Source: Paraspadella gotoi (Eukaryota; Chaetognatha). From it: a stretch of 64,000 bases of DNA. Position numbers and translations under genes: made by a program. The stretch is from contig CM119271.1 of the NCBI GenBank assembly GCA_051294375.1, forward strand, positions 6,294,698-6,358,697, in the 5' to 3' direction. Of the stretch, positions 22,986 through 34,130 are shown piece after piece (the stretch's first letter is position 1; every line of letters begins with the position of its first letter). A model generated the notes under the pieces. That model was given only the letters and a program-made list of their open reading frames with translations, had not been told where the DNA came from and did not search any database.

Positions 22986-23010
22986 NNNNNNNNNNNNNNN
23001 NNNNNNNNNN
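22986..23010. other. 25-N gap at the centre of the inverted repeat
   Basis: Exactly 25 N at the symmetry point. Confidence 1.
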
Positions 23011-23690
23011 CTCTCTCTCTCTCTCTTCTTCTCTCATTCTCTGTACCCGCGCCTTTCTTTTTTTTTCGCTTCCTGATTACATCATCATCCCAACTTTTTT
23101 TCCCCTTTCCCTTCGGCCTTTTCGTCCTCTACAATTCGTTTCTTTTCTTTCTTTATTTCCATGATTTTTTTTTCTAAATTTAAATTTTTTTTTTTTTGTT
23201 CCACGCGTCCCCGCCAGCGAATGTGGCATGCGCCGCAATGGCGTGTCTTGCTATCAAAGTCGCAAATTTACGCCGGTCCTCTTGGGGTGGTTTGGGATCT
23301 TCGATCGGTTTTGGACGTTAAAGTCTAGCCACCCTTATTAAATATTTAGCATTCATCAACAATCTCATATGCTGTCGCCTTTCCTAATTCACATCCAGTT
23401 TGCTGTGATTCATCGACTTCCTATTTTTAGTAGTTCCGTTGTTGTGCTTTTTTTCGTCGTTAAATCGGAAAACGACTAAAAGTACTAATTAATTATAATT
23501 ATGTACGCCTTTCCTTTTTTTCTTCTTCTCTTCGCCCTCTTCTTTTTCCTTCTTTTTTTATCTTTCTTCTTTTCCTTTATCTTTCTTTTCGCATTCTTAT
23601 CTTTATTTTACTTTTCCCTTCACCTTTCTTGATCTTGATCTTGATCTTTCTTTTCACCTTCACCTTCCGCCTTCTCCTTGTCCTTCATTC
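23011..23690 (-). repeat. Right arm of the large inverted repeat
   Basis: Complementary to 22,400-22,985 (see that entry). It differs at scattered positions, for example CCTCTTGGGGTGG against CCTTGGGTGG, as expected of two noisy reads of the same DNA or an old inverted duplication. Confidence 0.85.
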
Positions 23691-23699
23691 CTTGATCTT

Positions 23700-23838
23700 T
23701 CTTTCACCTTCCGCCTTCTCCTTGTCCTTCATTCCTTGATATTTCTCTCACCTTCCGCCTTCTCTTTGTCCTTCATTCTTGATCTTTCTTTCACCTTCCC
23801 CCTTCTCCTTGTCCTTAATTCCTTGATCTTTCTCTCAC

Positions 23839-23841
<3 letters not shown>
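23700..23841 (+). repeat. CTTTCACCTTCCGCCTTCTC minisatellite, second array
   Basis: Same units and same order of variants as 22,258-22,399, followed directly by (GA)n at 23,840-23,873. Confidence 0.85.
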
Positions 23842-23876
<35 letters not shown>

Positions 23877-23879
23877 TAT

Positions 23880-24414
23880 AGCGTTGCGACATGATGCGTT
23901 CGAAGGTTTATGGCCACAATCGAGTCATAACGTCCCCTTTATAAGGTCAGCCTCTTCCTTGAGGCTCGAGTTCAATCAAGTGAAGTTCGAAAGAGTTTAT
24001 CGCGTCTCCAGTGGAGGTCATTGCAGAAACAACAACGACAACCATAACAACAATGGAGGCCATTGCGGGGACAACAACAACAATCTCAACAACAACAACG
24101 CCGATCACAAACTATTCTATTTTCGAGAATCAATTTTCCTGCCGCCAAGAAGGGTATATTTAATTTTTATTTTTAAGCATAATTTACGGGACGCTTAATG
24201 AAAAGTAATATGTTTAGCGATCAATAAACTACATTATTTACATTTGGCGTAAACAAAGTTGTAAACAAAGAAATTTGCTTAATAATCGCCAACTTCGCTG
24301 GAAAAATTGGCGCCCAAAGTCGTCGTCGTCGCTGTTGTTGTTGTTGTTATCGTTTTTGAGTTGTAGTAAACTTTGTATATGTCGAGCTCTCCGTCCTATG
24401 TCATTTCTATTTCT
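23880..24414. other. Unique sequence with AAC/GTT triplets, no supported gene
   Basis: (AAC)n-like triplets at about 24,026-24,100 and (GTT)n at about 24,333-24,350. The 104-residue open frame at 23,884-24,198 is Asn-rich from the triplets; no family recognised. Confidence 0.45.
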
Positions 24415-24431
24415 CTCTCTCTCTATCTCTA

Positions 24432-24516
<85 letters not shown>
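24415..24516. repeat. (CT)n/(CTAT)n array
   Basis: CTCTAT units followed by pure CT dinucleotides. Confidence 0.95.
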
Positions 24517-24520
<4 letters not shown>

Positions 24521-25460
24521 ACGTTAAAAAAAATAATCTCAAAACATGTAGGCTAGTTAAAATTCGAAAAAAACTAAAAACTATAGATGTTGATAGTAAA
24601 TTCTATTAAATAAAAAAGATTGCAAGAGTAATCATTTGATCGTGGGCAGCTCTGGCATTATTCAAGTGTATATTTAAAGGTAAAATTGCTGAAGAATACA
24701 TCTGGCTAAAAATTTATAACTGAGATTCCCGATAGAAAATATACTAGAATTTTCATTAAATTCTTAACCAACAGATTTGCCTGAAAGAAAAATGGGAGAG
24801 ATTTATTCGAAAATGGGAGAGATTTATTCGACCTCACTAAATCTTTCTCGCATCGATAATTCACCATCCTTCGGTGGCCTGGCTTCACCTTGGTTTAGTT
24901 TCACCCCAAGCCCGTCGAAACCCAAACTATGTCTCACAGCTGGAGTACTTTCCGACTTGAGTAACTGATTTGCAAGGGAAAAAAGGGGAATATATATACG
25001 TAACCCTGGATGTACGATCAAGGTTCGAACGTGATTCTTGAAGAAAAAAAATAAGGAGGAGGGTAAGAAAAAAAGAACAGAGGATAGATAGTGATAAGTG
25101 TACTGATAGTTGTGATAGATGAGGCCGAATCAACTCTGAAATGAAGACGAATGGGAGACAGAATGACAGCGAAGGTTTGGCTTTTACTTCTTTTCTGCGC
25201 ACTGTAATATATATATATTATTACATTATTATATTTTTTTTAATTTAAAATTATTTTGGAGAAAACGTAACGTATATTAAAATATAAAGACATGTAATAA
25301 ACATATATAATTAGTTATTACGTCAAACTTACGTAATGACGAATACGAAGAAAAAAACTTTTTTTTGATCAGAAATCCAAAAATCCGACTGCATGAAAAA
25401 TCTGAGTTGAAAAATGAAACGGGCAGATATGGAAAAATATCCAACAAAACTGATGACTCC
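24517..25460. other. AT-rich sequence, no supported gene
   Basis: A short tandem duplication, ATGGGAGAGATTTATTCGA, stands at about 24,791-24,830. No coding frame is supported. Confidence 0.45.
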
Positions 25461-25462
25461 GA

Positions 25463-25700
25463 TAGAGAGAGAGGGAGAGAGAGAGAGAGAGAGAGAAAGG
25501 AGAGACGAGAGGGAGAGAGAGAGAGATGGAGAGAGAGAGAGAGAGAGAGAGAAACGAGAATGAGAGAAATACTTAGACGAGAAACAGTGAGGGGAGAGAG
25601 ATCGACGGACAGAGAGAAAAAAAAACAGAGAGAGAGACACGCAAGACATAGAAGGATAAGATAAGAGATGGAGAGCAAGAGGAAAATGACAATGAGAAGA
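25463..25700. repeat. GA-rich array
   Basis: Interrupted GA dinucleotides with AGAGAGGGAGAGAG variants. Confidence 0.9.
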
Positions 25701-25704
25701 CGAG

Positions 25705-28645
25705 AGAAGATAGAGCGAGGGACTGAAAGGCGGAAAAGAGTGGCACATTCGTGTTGGAGGTAAAGTAGAAAGAGGAGAAAGAAGAAGGAAGAGAGGAGGA
25801 GGAATGAGGGAAACGTGCCGCCTGAAGGAGAAGAGAAGAGGAGAGAGGAGGAGAGGAGAGGTTAAAAAACGTGACCAGGGAGCGAAATTGGTTGGGCAGC
25901 GAAAGAGGAGGAAAGACGAGGGAGAGAGAACTGGGAACATCGAGGAGGAAAGGAAAGGAGGAGAGATTTTCGAGGATATCAGGTAAAAAATTAAATGGGG
26001 GGGGGGAGAAAGGAAAGAATTACGGAGAAAGATTTTTTTTTTTTTTTTTTTTTAAGGAGAAAAAGATTAGGCGTAAAGAATTGGAGGAACAGAGCGGAGG
26101 AGTGGGAAAACCATAATGTGATTTTTTTTTTTTTTTTTTTTTTTTTTAGTTGATGAACTTTAGTCGAGAGTTTTGTTAACTTTATCTAAGTACCCGATGG
26201 ATACAGAACTGTACTCGGAGTTTATTAACTTTTTTAGCTGGATCTGCTGACAGCAGATTCCGGTTGTAAAATGCGCTTGGTTCGTCCGTCGGTCCCGCCC
26301 CGAAATCTTGTCGTAAGTCACTTAGATTAAGTCAGATCATCGAATTACGATAATATTCAAAAAATTCGATGTCCGTACGTCCATCAAATCCGTCCGTATG
26401 TCTGTCTGTCCTCCTTGAGCTTTTTAACGCCAATATACTCATAAGTGGATGGGGCGATTAACTTAGAATTTTGATGTGTGGGCAAAGAAGTGTGCCGATT
26501 CGTGAAATTGGTTTAAATGGAAAAAATAAAAAATCCGTTACACTTTTTATTTTGCTTTTTTTATTTTGAGACGGAGCAATGAAGGTTGAAAAACCTACTT
26601 ATAAAATATAAGAGTAAATTGTTTTAGATTTTACATTAATCATGTCTTATGATTTGATGCATACCGCTTAATGATTGTGGGTGGATCCGGCATTTTTGCT
26701 CAAAGTTGTTACCCGATAGATAAGAATTCTTAATTTGCCTAAGTTCAAGTCATTAATAACTATTTAACTTTTCGTGAGAATCAAGCGAATCGACTCGAAT
26801 ATCAGTGTAATTAAAAATTTCAACGCGAGCCAATCATGCGATAGCCAGACTCTTATAGTCTGACTTCCGTTTCTTTAATTAGCTTTGCAATGTTAAAATG
26901 TTTTTAATGCTAAAAACTTCAATGGTCGAGCCGAAAAAATCCTTCGCGCTACATACTATCTAGGAAAAAAAGTATATGACAAAAGATATCTACTTCGAAA
27001 ACTTATTTAATTTCTAAAAAAATTAGAAACGTTTCCGAATTATATATTGAATTTCCTTTCAGTAGCTTCCTTTCTTTTTTGTAGGTCGAATCGTTTAGAA
27101 GTTACAGGCAAAACAAAATATGTCACTTCCAAATGAAAAATGGCGGAAAAAAATGTATTATAATTCCACCATTAGTATTTTTAGTTATTTATTTTTATTT
27201 TAAATATAGTTTAGTTATTTAATATTTTTTTTTAATTAGCAATGCTAAAGGCCTTGCTGTCAAAGAAAGTTATATTATTAGCTCTCAGAAGAGAGAAGAT
27301 GCACAAACATTAATATCGGGCTGCCACAGAATTACGTAAAGATGTGAAAAAACAATTCACTCTCATACCTGAATTGCTGTATAAGAGCATACCCAGACAA
27401 AGCAGGCAGTAGTTGATACCGAGGAAGGGTTATACCAAATATTGAGATAATCATCTGTTTATATACTTTTATTGAATAAATGGCAATTATTCATATACTT
27501 TTTTTCCTAGATAGTATTTCATCGCTATATTTAAACAAAGTTGGAGAAAACGTGGATCGATTGCGAGAAAGAAAGGATCGAAAGAAAGAAGGAAGAGAAG
27601 AAGGATAGGAGTGCGTGAGAAGAAAGAGACAGCGAAAGGAAGAAAGGAAGAAAGAAAGCGATCGATTCGAGAAAGAAAGGAGCGAAAGGAGAAAGGAAGA
27701 CAACAACTATCGTCAAAAACGCGTTTAAAGATTGAATAGGAACCGAGAAGTGAACGGACGAATGAATAAGTAATAAAGTAATTAACAGAAGCGATGCATT
27801 TATTAATTAGTTAAAATAGTCAAAGAAAAGAAATTTACATGGGATATAGCATTGTGGAGATGTGAAAATACAACTGACGGTTGGACAAACGACAAGAAAA
27901 TTGAAACTTGAGGGATGTGAAGATATCGGACAAGAAGAATTGAACACGGAAGGAGGAAAATCAGGCCAAGAGCACAGAGGATGAAGAGGAGATGAGACTG
28001 AAGAGAGACGAGAGAGAAGAGAGAGAGAGAGAGAGAGAAGAATGAGTAGAGAGAGAGAGAGAGAGAGAGGATGACAATTTAAAAGACGAATAAAAAATGG
28101 AGGAAGGATTTCATGTTGCCAGACCGGAAACTGTGGAGACTAATAGGGAGGGAGCGAGTGGAGAGGCTAGAGATGAAGGGCTGGGAATGGGAACGGTGAC
28201 TAGAGGATGGAGGAGGAGGAGGAAGGAGGAGGAGGGAGAGGGAGGAGAGGATGAGGAGAGAAGGGAAAGCAGGAAAGAGTCGTAGTTGAAAAAAAGGATT
28301 AAAGGGCTATAGCAAGGGGAAAAGGATATGAAGTGGAAAGGGGGAGAGAGCGAGAGAAAGGTAGAAACTGCGGACTTGGATTGAAGAAGGGCAGAGAGGG
28401 ATTGAAGATTAAGTGCAGAGGTGGACTCGGGTAAAGGGGCTAGATAAGGAAGTTGAAAATTAAGGCTGATGTTGGAACGAGATAAGGGACGCGGATTGAG
28501 ATTAACTGCTGAGGTGGAAACTATGGAAGAAAGGGACCGGGGATTGAGATTAAGGGCTGAGATGGAACCGCGGACGAAAGGACGGAAGGACTTAGGCTGA
28601 GGTAGGAGAAACTGGGAACAAGGGCTGAGGGAGAACGGGAAGAAA
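25705..28645 (+). repeat. 2.9-kb segment, copy 1
   Basis: Begins with 'GATAGAGCGAGGGACTGAAA', contains poly-T runs near 26,034 and 26,122, the R2 repeat at 26,150-26,760, a GAAAGAAAGGA-rich block near 27,580, and ends in an approximately 45-bp minisatellite. The same order recurs at 28,671-31,545. Differences are mostly one-base indels. No coding frame is supported. Confidence 0.85.
26150..26760 (+). repeat. Dispersed repeat family R2
   Basis: Landmarks are GCAGATTCCGGTTGTAAAAT, 'GGTTCGTCCGTCGGTCCCGC', a 'GTCCGTATGTCTGTCTGTCC' block, AACGCCAATA..CATAAGTGGATGGGGCG, TTTTGATGTGTGGGCAAAG and finally GTGGGTGGATCCGGCATTTT. The same order, diverged, is at 37,700-38,540 and 48,520-49,420. Non-coding; unclassified. 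Confidence 0.7.
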
Positions 28646-28670
28646 NNNNNNNNNNNNNNNNNNNNNNNNN
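28646..28670. other. 25-N gap between the two 2.9-kb copies
   Basis: Exactly 25 N at the junction. Confidence 1.
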
Positions 28671-29095
28671 AGAGAGAGAGAGAGATAGAGCGAGGGACTG
28701 AAAGGCGGAAAAGAGTGGCACATTCGTGTTGGAGGAAAGTAGAAGAGGAGAAAGAAGAAGGAGGAAGAGGAGGAGGAATGGAGGGAAACGGTGCCGCCTG
28801 AAGGAGGAAGAAGAAGGAGGAGGAGGAGGAGGAGGAAGGTTAAAAAACGTGACCAGGGAAGGAAATGTGGTTGGCAGCGAAAGAGGAGGAAGACGAGGGA
28901 GAGAGAACTGGAGAACATCGAGGAAGAAAGGAAAGGAGGAGAGATTTCGAGGAATATCAGGTAAAAAAAAAATGGGGGGGGGGAGAAAGGAAAGAATTAC
29001 GGAGAAAGATTTTTTTTTTTTTTTTTTTTTTTAAGGGAGAAAAAGATTAGGCGTAAAGAATGGAGGAACAGAGCGAGAGTGGGAAAACATAATGT

Positions 29096-29126
<31 letters not shown>

Positions 29127-30532
29127 GTTGATGAACTTTAGTCGAGAGTTTTGTTAACTTTTTATCTAAGTACCCGATGGATAAGAACTGTACTCGGGAG
29201 TTTAGTTAACTTTTTTAGCTGGATCTGCTGACAGCAGATTCCGGTTGTAAAATGCGCTTGGTTCGTCCGTCGGTCCCGCCCCGAAATCTTGTCGGTAAGT
29301 CACTTAGATTAAGTCAGATCATCGAATTACGATAAATTATTCAAAAAAATCGATGTCCGTACGTCCATCAATCCGTCCGTATGTCTGTCTGTCCTCCTTA
29401 GCTTTTAACGCCAATTACTCATAAGTGGATGGGGCGATTAACTTAAAATTTTGTGTGTGGGCAAAGAAGTGTGCGATTCGTGGAAATTGGTTTAAATGGA
29501 AAAAATAAAAATCCCGTTACACTTTTATATTTTGCTTTTTTTATTTTGAGACGGAGGCAATGAAGGTTGAAAAACTACTTATTATAAATATTAAGAGTAA
29601 ATTGTTTTAGATTTTACAATTAATCATGTCTTATGATTTGATGCATACCGCTTAATGATTGTGGGTGGATCCGGCATTGTTTGCTCAAAGTTGTTACCGA
29701 TAGATAAGAATTCTTAATTTTGCCTAAGTTCAGTCATTAATAACTATTTAACTTTTCGTGAGAATCAAGCGATCGACTCGAATATCAGTGTAATTAAAAA
29801 TCAAGCGAGCAATCAGCGATAGCAAGACTCTTATAGTCTGACTTCCGTTTCTTTAATTAGCTTTGCAATGTAAAATGTTTTTAATGTAAAAACTTCAATG
29901 GTCGAAGCGATAAAAATCCTTCGCGCTAATACTATCTAGGAAAAAAGTATATGACAAAAGATATCTACTCGAAAACTTATTTAATTTAAAAAAAATTAGA
30001 ACGTTTCCGAATATATATTGAATTTCCTTTCAGTAGCTTCCTTCTATTTTTTTGTAGGTCGAATCGTTTAGAAGTTACAGGCAAAAAAATATTGTTACTT
30101 CAAATGAAAAATGGCGGAAAAAAATGTATTTAATTTTCCACCATTTTTAGTATTTAGTTATTTATTTTTATTTTAAATATAGTTAGTTATTTTTTAATAT
30201 TTTTTTTAATTTAGCAATGCTAAAGGCCTTGCTGGTTCAAAAAAGTATTATTATAGCTCTCAGAAAAGAGGGAAAGATGCACAACATTAATATCGGGGCT
30301 GCACAGAATTACGTTAAAGATGTGAAAAAACATTTCACTCTCATACCTGAATTTGCTGTATAAGAGCATACCCAGACAAAGGCAGGCAGTAGTTGATACC
30401 GAGGAAGGGTATACCAAATATTGAGAATATCATCATGTTTTATATACTTTTATTGAATAAATGAATTATTTCATATACTTTTTTTCCTAGATAGTATTTC
30501 ACGCTAATATTTAACAAAGGTTTGGAAACGTG

Positions 30533-30660
30533 GATCGATTGCGAGAAAGAAAGGAGCGAAAGAAAGAAAGGAGAGAAAGAAAGGATCGATTGCGAGAAAG
30601 AAAGGAGCGAAAGAAAGAAAGGAGAGAAAGAAAGGATCGATTGCGAGAAAGAAAGGAGCG
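30533..30660. repeat. Tandem repeat of a 60-bp unit
   Basis: 'GATCGATTGCGAGAAAGAAA' followed by GGAGCGAAAGAAAGAAAGGA recurs with a 60-bp period just over two times. Copy 1 (near 27,555) has only a degenerate form. Confidence 0.8.
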
Positions 30661-30950
30661 AAAGAGAAAGGAAGACAAAAAACTATCGTCAAACGCGTTT
30701 AAAAGATTGAATAGGAACCGGAGAAAGTGAACGGACGAAATGAATAAGTAATTAAGTAATTAACGAAAGCGATGCATTTTTAATTAGTTAAATAGTCAAA
30801 GAAAAAAAATTTACATGGGATATAGATTGTGGAGATTGTTGAAAATGACAATAGACGTTGGACAAAGACAAGAAAATTGAAATTGAGGGATGTGAAGAAT
30901 ATCGGAAAGAAGAATTGAACACGGAAGGAGGAAAAATCAGGCCAAGGGAG

Positions 30951-31055
<105 letters not shown>

Positions 31056-31319
31056 CAATTAAAAGATCGATAAAAAATGGAGGAAGGATTTCATGTGCCA
31101 GACCGGAACTGTGGAGACTAATAGGGAAGCGAGTGGGAGGCTGAGAGAAGGCTGGGAAGGAACGGTGACTAGAGGAGGAGGAGGAGGAGGAGGAGGAAGA
31201 GGATGAGGAGGAGAAGGGAGGAGCAAGAACAGAAAAGAGTCGTGTGAAAAAAAGGATTAAAGGTGATAGCAAGGGGAAAGGAATGAGGTGGAAAGGGGGA
31301 GGAAGCGAGGAAGAAAGGA

Positions 31320-31670
31320 GAACTGGGACTTGGGGATTGAAGAAGGGCAGAGCAGGGATTGAAGATTAAGGGCAGAGGTGGGACTCGGGTAAAGGGGCGG
31401 GCTAGGGTTTGAAATTAAGGCCTCGAAGTGGAACGGGGAAGAAAGGGACCGGGGATTGAGATTAAGTGCTGAGGTGGAACTATGGAAGAAAGGGACCGGG
31501 GATTGAGATTAAGGCTGAGATGGAACCGGGGAAGAAAGGGACCGGGGAATGGAACCAAGGGCTGAGGAGGAACCAGGGAAGAAAGGGACCGTGGATTGGA
31601 ACTAAAGGCTGAGGTGGAAACGAGGGAAGAAAGGGGCCGGGGATTGAGATTAGAGGGCTGGAACCAGTTT
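31320..31670. repeat. Minisatellite, unit about 45-48 bp
   Basis: Units contain 'GGGACCGGGGATTGAGATTA' followed by AGGGCTGAGGTGGAACC and GGAAGAAA; at least six are visible. A related array ends the other 2.9-kb copy at about 28,370-28,640. Unit variants (CCGGGG, CAGGG, CTATGG) could date the array. Confidence 0.85.
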
Positions 31671-31734
31671 CGATTCTTGAGGAGTTAGATGAAGTGCAGA
31701 GGTCAAGGAAGAAAAGGAAAAGCGAAAGAAAAAA

Positions 31735-31815
31735 GATAATGATCAAGATGAGGAGGAGGAAGAGAACGACGAAAACGACGACGAAAACGACGACGAAGAC
31801 GGCGACAATCGAGAA
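31735..31815. repeat. (GAC/AAC)-rich triplet tract
   Basis: GACGACGAAAAC units; the minus frame gives a Val/Phe-rich peptide that is not a gene. Confidence 0.7.
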
Positions 31816-31859
31816 AAAAAAAAGAATGAAACAATACAACTTTCTAACAACTTTTGACA

Positions 31860-31905
31860 TGTAAGACTTATATGACTTATATGAAATTGGTACAACCAAT
31901 ATAAT
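31860..31905 (-). repeat. R1 repeat end fragment (inverted)
   Basis: 'ATGAAATTGGTACAACCAAT' is the exact complement of the R1 terminal sequence ATTGGTTGTACCAATTTCAT at about 33,287. Confidence 0.6.
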
Positions 31906-32700
31906 AATTATTCATTCATTTAATTAGAATAGAACAGATTAAATAGATTAAATAGAAAAGCTAAATTTGTTTCGGGTTTTTTTATTCACGCAAACACCGT
32001 CATCTTGCGACTAATACTATTAACGGAGGAGTAAAACTGCCATTTGTCTCTTGACCTATAGGAGAGTTCCATTCTGGTTCCGGCGGATTTTACTCTAGTC
32101 GCCGATCCGATTTCGATTCTTGAGCTTGAATCCTGTGCGATGAGATTTTTTAGCTTTGATTGAGATGCATCGACTTCGCCTTTTCTGGCTCGTGTCTACG
32201 ATTCCTCTCGGCTCTAAATGGCTTCGCTCGGGGGAAAAAAATAAATCCGTAAACCATCTAACATTTTCTCTATTACCTAACCCTGGTATTAACTCGGCTT
32301 TAGCAAGTACCCGCCTAATCCTACATACGACCTCTCAATGTCTCTTTAAAATTCCAAGTAAAAGTAACCCATCCATTTATTATGAAATTAAAAAGGCGAA
32401 TAGGATGCTGAAAGATTAGCGCAGCAAGAAGAGAAATCTCGCTTGTGATATTTAGCCCAAAATACATGCAAATAACTGACAATCTGTAACTCAGCTCTGC
32501 AAAGTAGTAATGAGTATCATAAAAATGAGAAGCAAAAGCAAAACTAGTGCCACGTCCAGACTGAACAAAATTTGATAGATTTAGTGGAACGCGATAAAAA
32601 GTCAGGTCGGAGCGCTCGAGAGAGAAGAGAGAGGAGAGAGTGAGAAGAGAGCGAGGATGAGACGACGACAGTGAGCGCGAGATGAGACGAGTGAAGAGAG
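31906..32700. other. Unique sequence, no supported gene
   Basis: Moderate GC around 32,050-32,260 and an 87-residue open frame at 32,156-32,419, but no domain, splice or start support. Confidence 0.45.
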
Positions 32701-32701
32701 A

Positions 32702-32783
<82 letters not shown>

Positions 32784-32792
32784 AGAGAGAAA
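32701..32792. repeat. (GA)n microsatellite
   Basis: GA dinucleotides with two single-base interruptions. Confidence 0.95.
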
Positions 32793-33136
32793 CGAAAAAA
32801 AAAAAACTGGCGGAAAGAATAAATGAGAACCACGAGACTTTGAGTGACGGTCAAGATTTTAGTCGTCGCTTTCTCGGTTTCTGTATTTTTGTCTGCGCAC
32901 GGCATAAGCGATACTAATAACTAAAGGGAAATTTACATTTACTTACACAATAATTAAAAAAAAATTAAAAATTATAAAAAATGGGGAAAAGGAAGATAAT
33001 ATTAAAAAAACTGGTGATAAAATTTATTTTAAATGTCAAGAGTCAAGACAATACCAAATAAAAATGATTATTTTTCCTAAAAAGATAAGTATATATAAAA
33101 ATCAAATACAAAGAAATACAGAATTCAGAAAAACAT

Positions 33137-33310
33137 AACGAGACTGTGAGAGAGTCTTGATTGAAAGCTTGCAGGGACCTGCTATGTCATTATCTTGTAA
33201 GAGTGATGGAGGCCTTAAACCACCAAAGCCTGTCCAAAGTCAAGGGCAAGATAGCTTATTTATTAAATGAATGGATAATTTTTATATTGGTTGTACCAAT
33301 TTCATAAATA
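33137..33310 (+). repeat. Dispersed repeat family R1, best copy
   Basis: Starts 'ATAACGAGACTGTGAGAGAG' then TCTTGATTGAAAGCTTGCAG, TGTCATTATCTTGTAAGA, GGCCTTAAACCAC and ends ATTGGTTGTACCAATTTCAT. It matches 38,700-38,833 and 49,593-49,733, which lack about 40 bp in the middle, and 1,882-1,985. No coding capacity; family not identified. Confidence 0.75.
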
Positions 33311-33912
33311 ATATAAATTAAGCCCAAATAGTATTTGGCCGAAAAAAATGTTTTAACATTTTTTAGCTTTAGTTATAAATCCATGTTTACAATTCGGCGA
33401 AGGTTATTTGTAAACTACAAGACCGAGATTTTGTAATAATACTTTAATATTCTGACATAATGGAACATTTTAATTTCAACATTTTAGTACGTTTACCCCC
33501 CCGCGTCTGCTTCGCGAATCGCCAGCTAATATTTATTCTAATAACCGGAGATTTCCTATCAATTATTCTTATCGGTCGCAGTCACGGAACTCGCCGTAGG
33601 ATTCACTCAGACCGAAGCTCAAATAAGAATTCGTCCAGACGAAGGCTTCCCTCAATACTAGTCAATAATAATATGACCATTACTGACAATCAACGAGCCG
33701 TCTTTTTTCTGTGCAGTTGTTAATCTGGAAATTAGCATTATGATGAAAATGTAAATCGCCTTTTATTCTGGACAATTCCATCTCTCTTTTGCAGCCTAAA
33801 AAATTTGTACTTAGCCCTAATTCTAATAAAAAAAATTTTCAATAAATATCTGAAAATAAAAGAATATAATAATATAATAATAATAATAATATAATAATAA
33901 AATAAATATAAG
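33311..33912. other. AT-rich sequence upstream of the VWC gene
   Basis: An 87-residue open frame at 33,460-33,723 has a GC-richer middle, but I see no recognisable domain or splice signal, and it is left unannotated. An (AAT)n-like run stands at about 33,863-33,905. Confidence 0.4.
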
Positions 33913-33962
33913 AAGTTGCGGATAGTACTATTCAGCCCCATTTAGGGCCTTATCCACATATC
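33913..33962 (+). repeat. Tail fragment of the SINE-like family
   Basis: 'AAGTTGCGGATAGTACTATT' followed by CAGCCCCATTTAGGGCCTTATCCACAT matches the 3' part of the SINE-like element at 13,255-13,306. The tRNA-like part is missing. It lies about 100 bp ahead of the VWC gene promoter. Confidence 0.6.
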
Positions 33963-34064
33963 TTTCAGCTCAAATAATCTAATTCTTTAATCAGTCTTCA
34001 ACATTGGTAAACAGATCCAAAAAAATCGGAGCAATCCTTTATTCAGCCGACTGATTTCCCTGCC

Positions 34065-34104
34065 TATAAAAAACTCACGCCAGCCGAATAATTTTTCTTT
34101 CAGA
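34065..34104 (+). promoter_or_regulatory. Core promoter of the VWC gene (TATA box and initiator)
   Basis: TATAAAA at 34,065-34,071 is followed about 30 bp later by TTTCAGAC at about 34,098-34,105, similar to the arthropod TCA initiator. The start codon is at 34,131, giving a 5' UTR of about 30 nt. The spacing is what a focused TATA/Inr promoter needs. Confidence 0.5.
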
Positions 34105-34130
34105 CAAAGCTCTACTTTGAAAAGGTCGTC

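Noticed and set aside
30533-30660. Lys/Arg/Glu repeat protein from the 60-bp unit
   Set aside because: A minisatellite with unit length divisible by three leaves frames open; the other 2.9-kb copy has no such frame.
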